This document shows positions 48,901 to 60,900 of a DNA stretch of 64,000 bases, piece after piece; the stretch's first letter is position 1; each line of letters opens with the position of its first letter. Origin of the DNA: Trichoplusia ni (taxonomy: Eukaryota > Arthropoda > Insecta > Lepidoptera > Noctuidae). The translations under genes and the position numbers were made by a program. The stretch lies in contig NC_039480.1 in assembly GCF_003590095.1 (NCBI RefSeq), positions 8,099,328 to 8,163,327 of the forward strand. The letters are read 5' to 3'. The notes under the pieces are model-generated. The model had not been told where the DNA came from. It did not search any database and saw nothing but the letters and a program-made list of their open reading frames with translations.

Positions 48901-51900
48901 AATAATACAAAACATAGTATATTTTTGTTTACCTACTTTTGAATAAAGAAAGCGTTTTATTATTATTTCACATCCCTTGTAAATAAAAACATCTCTTGTA
49001 CGTATATTATATAGATACTACAGGGCATGTTAACCAATTTTCCCACAATTTTCAATAGATATTTTGACAAATTACCATAACTTCATGAATATGAAACGTC
49101 TGTTTACTTAGTTCAGAGGTTCTATTGACAATTGACATGGATCTTAGGGACCGGGCATACAACAAAACTTGGTCCTTAGAGACCAACGTTCAACTTACAA
49201 GCTGCCAGTACCTATCAATTCTTATGACACTTTAACGGAAAACAGTTTAAACTTGCATTTTCCGAAGTGGAAACGTGTTTTAAAATAGTTTCTTACCCTT
49301 GGGAAAACATCTTACACATGCTGTACTGTGCCCGAGGGTAAAAGGCATTTTACTTTAGGAAATATCTTTGACATTATTTTAACTCGAGAACATATTCAGC
49401 CCTATGTCTGCACGAGGGCTAATGAGTGGATGGAATGCCAATAAGTAAAATAACTTTTATGCATAAAACCACTGGTTTCCTCCAATTGTCCATTACCCTG
49501 ACGATTAACTGCTATCGGTTTGCAAATTGGCTGTACCTGTCAATCTCTAAAACTTAAGTAAACGCACTCAACAATATCATTTAACATAGTTAGCCTTAAT
49601 CAAAGATTAGTTACATTAACAAACTGTAACATAGTTGCTATAGGTGAAAAAAATCGACCAAATACTTCAGTACTACATGACTAAATAACTTGATAAATGT
49701 ATAATGTGACACAAATGTACGTATACTCACTGACATTAAGAAGTCTGGTTGCCATTCGACTTAAATTGTATGTATGGTCAAAGTTCATATCTTATTCACG
49801 AAATCCTGTTCGGCTGAGATCGAAGTTTCCCAATTGCCTTTACTTACTAGTCGAACGAATCTAGACAATATGAATAAATAACGATTGAGATTGAAACCTA
49901 GTCGAGTACTCGCGTGTTATGTACGGACCACGAGGCAATGAGAATGAGAAATACAAACGAAAATCAGCTCTATTGTTAGGGAATAAAGGTAATGTTAATG
50001 TCAAAGAAGGATACTAATTAGACTGGCCTGATGGTCTAGTGGCTATTGGCCCTGACTGCTATACCGAAGGTCTTGGGTTCGATTCCGACCCACTACGAAT
50101 GTTTAATATTGCATAATACAAGCTTTGCTTAGTTTTAGAATAGATGGCGGTGTAAAATGATAATTGCATTCATTAATAAGTAAGAACAGTATTGAGGATA
50201 TTCAAAATGATGTAAGGTTATATAATTATGCCATATATAGAGAATGGTAGGGAGAGACTCGCTTATTTTACCCCCCACGACGCCAACACTGTTAATGATC
50301 TGTGCGAGCGATTACAATAATTTACATGATTAACGGGAGCCTGTGTTAAACAAAATTACGTAGTTGAGAAGCTGTTCTAGACAAATGATTTAGAGCCATA
50401 AGAATAGAGAATAGAATAACAATACTGTCATATAGGACGATTATGTAGGTGGTGTGGTTTGGTGTGGCGATAATGTAACGTAGACAAAGGTTGTAAGACT
50501 CAAAATTGTTTATGTTTAACAAATGTCAATAAATATGTGACTTCATCCGTAAATGTTTAGACTAGGTCCAAACCAAACAAAGGCTATTTAAGATGCGAGT
50601 ATTTGTCTGTAGATTCACGCTACGTAATATGCTTGCAAGATTAGTATATGTTACTGCGTAACCTACAAAAATAAAGAAATGTTTTTTGAGTACCAATGGT
50701 CATTAATAATAACTTTTTCTTAAATACCAAGTAAGGTTTATAAAGCAAAATATCAATAACTGGTACAAATGACAGTTGTACTGATGATTTTATTTTGTTT
50801 TCACGACCTGAAGCTAACACATCTAGGCAGATAATCTAAAAAGGCAAACAAGAACTGATTTCAATTCAACGAAGAATATAACCCCAAATTCAAAATAAAC
50901 GTATTCAAACTAAAACACTCCGAAAACTTTTAACAAATAAAAACATTAAGTTACTTACAGAAAAAAAAACAAAAGGGCCTTATAATTTAACATGCATTTA
51001 CTTTTAAAACTGCGATGATAAAATCACAAAGGCCCTGTGAATAATGTTGGTGACCTCATATGGCGACAGTGGCTGGTCCTAAACCAACATTGGCCCAAAA
51101 CTTCACGAAACGATTTCACCAGCTGCCTCGTAAGTTCAGTTATTTATTTTCAATTTGGAGGCGCGCTCGAATACACCTGAGAGGCGAAGATTTTCAACCT
51201 TCAACCTTATTGCGTCGGGTTAAGGAGTTTTGTCAATACGTTACCACTGAGTCGGTTGACTGAAGTCCTTGACTTAGGTTTAGGTTTCTAGCTTGCCTTG
51301 CCAGAGTAGAGACCACAAGTACTTAGTATTCAACTGTACCTATTCTCGTAAAATTTTCGACGGTGTACCTATAGCCACAAAAAGTCATCCTGCAAATGAT
51401 AAAGTTCTGATCTACTAGTGATTTTTATCCGTTTTCAGAGGCAATAACAAAAATAAAATTTTCTCAATCTTGAAATATGTAAGTTTCCAAAGATTCTTTA
51501 GCACCTAAAATTTACCGAAAATCGTAAAGAATCTCACTTATGACATACCTTTTCGTTGATAATACAGTCCAGGTCCTCCTGGCTCGGCGACCCCAGCACG
51601 CCAAGGATATGGTTGAGCTGATCGAGGTAGTGCTTGCCGGGGAAGATGGGCCGGTTGCTCAACATCTCCGCCAGAATGCAGCCCACGGACCAAATGTCTA
51701 TTGACTTGGTATAGCCCTGCGAACAAACAAACAATTTATAGTTTGAGTTACAAAATACGAGAACTTTTGGGTTTGATCTACCGGCAAGTTACGAAGGGGC
51801 TACAACGAAATGGGGTAGATAAATTAATGTACAATAACAATGTACCTTCAACTAAATAAGAGATTACTGTTAAGAACAGTTAGGTTCCTCTTTGTCGCGG

Positions 51901-54900
51901 TTGCTTTATTTTTTTCAATACCATCATTGTCTATAACTATCATCCAGACTTTGAACAAACATTTGTTGACCACCCAAATATTGGTCACATACGCGGAAAC
52001 CGCAACGCGTCGAGCTGTGGTAATTGGCCATGTCGTCATGGTGACTACACCACTTGGCTAACCACACAGAGAGCAGAGCCTCGGGATAAGAATAAAGTAA
52101 ATGGACAATAAATTGGGGTTTATAAGTAACGATAAGCTTCGGGAGATTTATTTAACGATGTGTAATAAAAATGTTTACGTCCTTACAATATTGTCTTTGG
52201 GAAGATTCCAGTCTCTTCATTAGCTGTTTATACTCTCTTTATGTAATACGTTAACGCTGACCTATAACTACTAAGGAGCGTTAAACTGAAACGTAAAAGT
52301 TTTCTTACTTTCAATACCTAGAGTTACAGATATACTCTAGAAACCAAATTCGTCTGTATTAGACCACGACAAATATAAATTTATAAACAATTCGATCACG
52401 AATTATTCTGTTGCTTGACGTTCGGAGATGTTTATGACAGTAATATAAATATTTATTACATTTAAGATGTTTGGATGTCTAAAGATGTTGTTGTTTAATA
52501 ATGACGCACTGTTGTCCTAAAGATCTGACCTGGAAAATTAGTATTAGTAGTGTGGAATACCCGTGACATTTTTATGATCATACCACACATAAAATACCAT
52601 TATTAAATTCAGGTCATTTAGTTCAATATTTGGTAGAGTATTGAATTACAATTGTATTTCTAACTATTCCATAATGGGGATTTTGAGAACTTTAAGTTCA
52701 AATCGGTTTAATCGATAAAGTTTAAATCGGTCTACTTTTGCCTTAGATCTACAACTACTTTCATTTCACTTCTATTTATTCATTACAATGTGATAGAGAC
52801 AACAGTAGACTTAACGACTACTCAAAACGATATTCCACCATTTTTGGATTCCAGTATTCGATCATTAACGATTCAGCTCAAATAAAACTAATGATATCAA
52901 TCATCTTACGTATTAATAGAATCCTAAATGTTTCACCTGACTCCAATCGAAAGGTCAAAATGAGAATATCTCCGATATCTTTATCTGGAATAATAATAAA
53001 TACCCCTTCTAAAAATAGTTACGCCCACAATTATCTTACTGTATCACTCAAACTACGATTGTAATTATGATCTCGATTGCAAAATAGACTATTTATAAAG
53101 TAAGTTATTCGTGAAGTATATTTTTATTTTTATTTATTAGCTGTTAAAGTAGAAAATACGTTGTGAAACTACCATCGGTCTTCCTTTCACGTTTACTTGA
53201 GATTTATGGAATAAAAGGTTTCACGGTAAATCATGAACACTTATTTATTTTCGGACAGGTAACTTTATTTTGTAAGTGCAGTTTTGTAGCGTGTTCTTTA
53301 GTTTTAGTATGATTATTGCGTGCTTCACATAATAAGTATAAGACTATAATTATAAATTATGAATACCTTTCACAATTCAAGAGTAAATCTTAACAGATTT
53401 CAATTTGTTTACGATGACAAATAAACGGTAACGTATGTTTCATTTTTCGCTTCTTACATTCAGCCCTATAACCGAGTTTAAGGCAGTAAATGTGTCATAA
53501 GTAAGCCCCACGTTCGCACCAATACAAAACAATCTAGTTTGAAAACTGACAAGCCTTTAGTTCAATCTTGTCAAGGGAAGCGCAAGGCTTAAACTCAACT
53601 TGGAAGGCAGGCTTTGACTGTCACAAATACAAGTTTATCAAATTGTGCGAAATAACTGACAGTTTCAAATACCGCAGTGTATTACGAGTATCGATTAGTA
53701 TAGTGCTTAAAAACTTTGCGTTTTTATTTATTTTTCTCTGAAACAAAGTTTTGGATGATCCAACAATTCCATTTTTTTTTTCAATTAGCTTGTTCTTCAT
53801 CCGAAATATTATAAAGTTTGGTGAATAAATTAACGCTTAGTTTTAACAATGTCAACAAATAATGATTTGGGTTCCACAATAAAAGTGTTTTGTTTTGCTT
53901 AATAATCTTGTCCCTTTTGTCAATAGGAATCTATTAAAACAAGCTATTGACGGTTCACTACTAGACATGGGTCTGACCAAGTTACGCCACAATTTCCTGT
54001 CTATTATGTTGATTATTGGAAATTTAATAAGGATGAAATTGACACTAAACAATCAAGTTTTAAAGACCTTAGCGTAGCGTCAATGACTAATGATCAATAT
54101 TATGTTTTATCGCGTATCAAGGTCTGCTAACAATAACAGTCCTCGAAGCCACTTAGTACCAACTAATCAACGCTTGTTCAAGCTAATAACTGGTCAAGCA
54201 CCAGTTATAAAACTAATACTTAGATAACAACATGCACTTGCATATGCAATCTATTCTTTTTATTAAAAATGTTGATTCAATATGTTATACAAATACTAAA
54301 TTATATAAATCACCATCACCATCATTCACCATCTTCGATGCGTTTTAGCATTGTTATCATTTAATGATTAAAATAAAGGACAATTAATTCAAATAAATTA
54401 GTCAAATATCTTATTAGAACCTACTATGAACCCATCGTCAGTTATTGCTTGCACAAACGCCCCGATATATCTGCTACAGGATTACGTCAACAGAATCCCT
54501 TGGCGTAGAAAGCCTACATATACTCGTAGTACGTTACATATACATTCAGTGACCGAACACTTAGCCATAGTGCCAATCCGGTCGTCAGTGTAATGGAACT
54601 TATTACGATGGTAGAGTTACTAGACGTAGCTCCACGTAGCGCTTCGTAGTCTACATACCTAATGACAAATTTAATCTTTCGAGTGCTCCGCACACGTACT
54701 GCAAACTAGAAACCCAACAAACCAGCGAAGTTTTCACCTAGTTGAAAAAGCCACGTTAGTTCTGCGAGAATTTGTGAAATACTGCGAGAATTTATGCTAC
54801 GTTGTAAGTGGAACATACACGCAAATCCTTCTCTTAGATCCCGAGGACACGAGATAAATGGTCTCAGCTGAGCTCATGTACTTCCACGAGAGACGGTATA

Positions 54901-57900
54901 TTCAGTTGCAAAAGTGAATCCATCGCGTAATAAGGTTGGCACTCGTACACTCGCGAATAAAGTTACCGTAACGCAATAATGATATCACCTTTCACAATTT
55001 TATAAATGTGACAGTTTGTTTTTTCTGACGGCTTTTTTGTACAGCGGATGAGCGGTGTATAAAATTTAATACAGGGATATAATTTAACGACCTAATTCTC
55101 GCAGTGGCGGCTTCCAGTTCATTGGTTACTTGGGTATATTACATGTGCGGCTTACGTTTTATATATTTTTTGTTTTGATACTTCCTGAATGAGTTGCCGA
55201 TACGTACATTCTTTGCCACATCAAAAAATATGGTATCAACAAAAGCAGAAGCATAAAAAAAACATAATCCTAACATATGTGTCCACTATAAACTTGTCAC
55301 GCGAAATGCCGCACGCGAATCAAGCATTCGATAGCATAAAGTAATAAATGTACGAGCGCTGTTAATTTCCGCACTGGGTCAGGAAACAACGAGTGTTTAA
55401 CAGGATAACATGGGGCGAAATGTTTACGTAGCCCGTACTGCCCGTAAAGTAGATGAATTTCGACCAATATCACGGCGACGACCTCCAAACGGATCGTAAA
55501 AGATCGCACAACTTAATTTACCCGTTTTATCAAAACGAATTAAAGCTTAGTACCGTTAAATTTTGTTTTTACAACACTGGCTACATTAATCGTTCAAATA
55601 TTTGATTGTTTGGTCTAGTATACCAGCTGATACGGTTATTAAATAGTCATCAAATTTTATTCTTATCTTTATACCACCGAAAAGTTTTATATAAACTTTT
55701 AACCATTCATAAGCATAACTTTAAGGAAAGAGTGAATTCCTGGAGGTAAAAAAGAGAAGAGTAATCACAATAGAAGATCGAATATGGTCGTCTGTCTCAC
55801 ATATTATGTACTTGACTTACCTTAGAGTTGAGCATGATCTCCGGCGCTCTGTACCACCGAGTCGCCACATACTCGGTGAGGAATCCAGTGTGGTCGTGGT
55901 CTGGATCAGCCACTCGCGCCAGACCGAAGTCGCAAATCTGGTAACAAAATATCGCACTTAAAAAAATAAACAAAACGCTTTTCACTAAATATTACGGAAA
56001 TATGAACCTAAAAATAAAGGTTTCAAAATAATGAGAAAAAAAGACGTCTGATATCGCCATCTCGCAAATAAGCAAGCCACATACTCATAATGTAGTTAAC
56101 GTGCCTATCTTACCCAACAGTGGAACATTTACACGCGTTATAGGGCTACACCTATTTCAAAAATTGACTTTTTATAGCTTATTGCTAAAAAGCTATTGGT
56201 GATTTCATTAGACCTTTTATGGACCCATAAAACTGTTATTGCCGATAAAAAACAATATGATTATATAGTAACTGCAGTATGATATCAGTTTCTATGAGCA
56301 TGAGATGTCTATAACAATTTAAACATAAAAAATTGGTCAATTTAGTTTTAAAAGTATGTAGTCTATTAATTGGCGAAGGAAAACATAGTATGGAAATCTA
56401 GATTCCAAATAGTGGACTCTGAAATTGTCAACCCGCACCTAGCTAGCATGGTGATCCATGCTCAAAAACTTCGTGAAACGGGAGAAGACCTGTGCTCAGG
56501 AGTTGGACGTATATAGGCTGGTAATATTATTTTATATTTATTGGGAAGTTACCCAATTGAAGTATGAACTTAGATATTTGAAATTGCACGTAAGAAAATC
56601 GTATCAACCCCAGCGAAACAACAATTGACTGAATTTCCAATATGATTCCAATGCTTTTAGAATTAATATAACCGCAACCCCAACAATTGAAATATCAGGT
56701 ACTGGGTGTGTTTTCAAAAGCTAGGAAAATAAAAAGATTCTAAAGGTTCCTCGCTGGGCTGAAAACGAAGCCTTACGGTTCACCAAGTTTCCTGACGATA
56801 CCTGTTTGTACATGTGTCAAATGTCTATAAAACACCTATACCATTAACATCCAGTGTAGAGCCACATAAAAGTCAGCTATTACACTCAAACACGTATAAT
56901 TTCCTTGCAAATCAAATCATAAGTAAACGCAAATTGATTTCCAATTTATTCAAATGTTCGGAGAAATTGAATATCGTAAAAAATATTAGCAAACGACGCT
57001 CCAAGCCATTTAAGACGTAATGATGGAAGCGTTTAAGGGGAATCTTGTATGTTCCTAATATGCTCATCAAATGTGAGTAATTTTCTCGGCTTTAAGTTTA
57101 TGCCTGCGTCGTTAAAGTGTGATCGCTGAGTGCTACAGGAGTTTATAAAGACTGCTTCCTCATAATCGTTATATGATATCAGACTGATCGTCCCATTACA
57201 TATTAGCGGCACTTTGCGGTAATAAAGTGATAGACGGGCAGGTGTAGGCAGCAATAGACGCGAAGCAAGCGATAGATGTTTATTTTTGTTTAGGTTTCAA
57301 TGGACTTTCTTGACAGTTATTTCGGATTAACGGTATTAGAGCAGATTGTTTAGCCTAATGACCTAAAGATAATCCATGCCCAAAGGGTAAAAACGGAAAC
57401 CTATTAGTGCAGTACCGCGGTCTATAAGTCCGTCCGTCAGTGACCAAGCTGCTGTATAAGTAAACTTGATACATAAACAGAATGTTGCTACAATAACAAG
57501 AAAATACAAAAAATTAAGATCCAGGTACAGCAACGTCATTACGGTTATTTTATCCATCGATTGATTGTCTATTTGTACAGAACCCTGAGTATCGCAAACC
57601 TGACTCGGACATGAACGGTTTTATTTTTTTAAATTTTCCTTCGTAACATGCTTCACGAAACAAAAGAAAAACGTGTTGTAATTACTTGCAATTGTCATGT
57701 ATCACATGTTGTGTACAATTATTCCAACGTTTCCTTGCGTTTGTTCAGTGCGGCATAAATACCGTGACAACACAGATTTGCTTGTAGATTATTTGTTAAC
57801 AAATAGGACTGCTAATTGCTTATTACGCAGAAATTATTTGTACTCTTAGTTACTCGAGCGTGCTGTAACGCAAACACGATAATCAATTTTCTTTATTTAA

Positions 57901-60900
57901 TTATTACACAGAAACAAAGTACTTAATTTATACACATTTTTAATAAAAATATATTCAATTGGTTCAAGCAATCTTCAAAATAAGAAAAAGATTTCATTTT
58001 TTCAAATGTTTGAAAAAAGTATTAATAATATTAGGTTTCGCGCCATCACCGTAACAGCATCCCAGCGATGTTATGAAAACCTAATTTAATAAGCCCAAGC
58101 GAGAGACAAAAAATAGTTCCAAGAACAAAGGCGAAATAACTTTTGTACCCAAAATTATATTACAGAAGTTTCGAATATTTTGGCACCTGACAGATACTTT
58201 TAAAATAAACTCCACATTTTATAAGTCAACGTAATATTTTGTAACTGACCGAGCCAAACAATTTAATGAAAACTTGAAATGGAAAATTATTTTATTTCTT
58301 TTATTAAGTAGCTATAATTACAATGCCAACGACGACAAATTAAATGATATTCGTTTTAGATATACATATTTTGTACCAACATATACTAATTACTATCACA
58401 TTTACATTATGGATATCAGATAGGTATTATCTTCAATACATGAAACCAAATACAAAAACGGAATAGCTGCCGTGATGCCCTTTCACCAGGTAACAGTGCA
58501 TTACATCCGCAAAAAACTATTGTAAAAAACAATTACATATTAAGATAAAGCACCTATTAAGGTAAGTATGGCAGCCTTCGACAGAGAGAGGAGTACCGGA
58601 TACTTACAAGTCTGACTGTCATTGATCACTGTCCCTTGATTCGACGTATATTTTCTGTCTGTAATTTTACCTGTAGTATTAAATACTAGAGGTACTTTCT
58701 TTGATAGCATACTCCAGCTTTCGGAGCTTCATTGAACAATGTTAAACTTATCGTAAACAAACGTATTCTTAAGAATGTCAAATAATTGACACGGAAACAA
58801 CCGCCACTCAAACGATACGTCAGTCAGAATCATTAATATAACATTAGCCTCCTCACTACCCAAATAAAAGAAAAGTCACATTTTTATTAGTTCCGAGCTT
58901 TCAATCACCCGTCACATTTATACTTAATTTCGTATTCACGAGATATTCTATGAAACCCTGCAAATATCTCTCAATATTTTCGAGGTAGGTAGGAAAAGAA
59001 AAAAGCGAATCCATATTTAATGAAAGTTCCCGACTCTTAACAAAGTTATTAAGTTGTAAAGTTGGAAACATCTATTTATGAGCGTCGTCATGCAAACGAA
59101 CCGCAATATCGCGGCTCGCATGTCGCTCGGTAGAGTGGAACAACTGACGACCGCACTATCAGATATGCGTTAGCAGCAAGTGTTGTTATTGTGTGAAGCT
59201 TTTGAGCTATAGTAACGCTGACCAAGCATGTTTATACGCAGTATATGTCGTACCTGTTTATAACGACTTTGGTTGCAAAGCAGACATATGTTCACTGATG
59301 ACCAACGAGCCGTAACTATTGGTTAATAAATAACATTATTAACGCGAAATATATAATGCAGGTTCACGAAAAAGAACAAACTACTGTAGGATTCGAGTGA
59401 CCAAGTTTAAGGCATCAACATACAAGAGAAGTATCTACCTTATTTTGGTCGTTCAACGGTCCAAAACTTAAAAAAGCACATCTTGCCTAGTTAAGAGCAC
59501 CGTATACTTGCATTAAGCCTGACGGCAATCCGCCTGGCAACCACAACGCTAACTAAATACAATTTAAATTAAATCAGTTCTATTTTTTTTGCCAACGTAA
59601 TGAGGTTAACTGTCGGAGAATGCCGTAGGACACAAACCTCGTGCACAAGCGGTACAACAATGTAGTTGTATAAATAAATTATTAAGATTTATCTGTATAA
59701 GTTACAGGCTCAACTTACCGTTACGAATATTTAATAGGTTCTTAAACATTGAGGTGGATATTTAGGACAGAATTCTAGGAATATATTCGTTAGGTTTAGG
59801 TTCGCTTAATTTTAATTGCCGTCGGGTACCTTATAATTATATGTCTTGTGTATAAAAGGTACGAACTGGTAACAAATCTTGGAACTTGTGTAGATTGTGT
59901 TTTTTTTTTCTTTTGTTCAGACGAAACCGACTTGGAAAGATACGAGATAAATCCTATTCTTTCTTTTATAGAAATTACGCTTTGGTTAAAATTGTTAATA
60001 AATACTGAGGATGTTGTAGACTCGTTGCCTGCAACAAGCTTACATATCCGTCATGAAGTACGTAGCTAAGAAACAAACTAAATCATAATTCCGAATTACC
60101 GACCTACTTTTTTGAGACAGTCAAACTACATGAAGATTTTCGACAAACAAAACTCTGTTATCTATTTTTAGGTACAGGCGGAAAACAATATATTTTTTAA
60201 TACCACTTGGGGTAGCAACTCGACCATTTCACGAACAAAACTGTCGCGCACGATAGGTCACCCTTTGTTAAGTTTACCATAAAAATATACACAAAGACAA
60301 TTTAAGGCGAATAATAAATACGTAACTATATTGTACGGTCACACGATATGCTGTTTGTGTACCGATTTCGGTATCTATAGTAAGTGTGGTGTATGCTAAG
60401 CTTTAAACGAAAGGCAGGCAGTATCTTGACATGTACAGTGCAACTTTATCCAAGAGGATAATTTGTATGTTAAAATCATCATCGCTCGACTGTCTGGTAG
60501 CTTATGTAACTGACTTTGAGGATATTTTTCTTCCGACATCGTTTGCAACAAAAAAGTTGAATCATCTAAGGCCCCAATTCCGCTATTTACAATGGCCGAT
60601 GAATGAATGAATTTTGATATTAATTTGACACTATTCGTGTTTTCCTAAACAGAAGCCCAGAAGTCATATTGGAATAAGGCCTTTTTTATTTAAGTTTGTC
60701 ATTGTGTTCGTTCCGGATAATATTAAGATTTTAAGAACATCCTGGCCGTCTTTTGTTTGTTTATCTTAACATCTTAAGCATAAATATCAAAGTTATTTGA
60801 GGCCCTAGCAAAGTTCTGTTGTAAAATTTTAATTAACATCATCTTTCCTTAACAGAAAATTCAATCTTTTACGCGTCTACGTCTAGCCAGGTAGGCAAAA

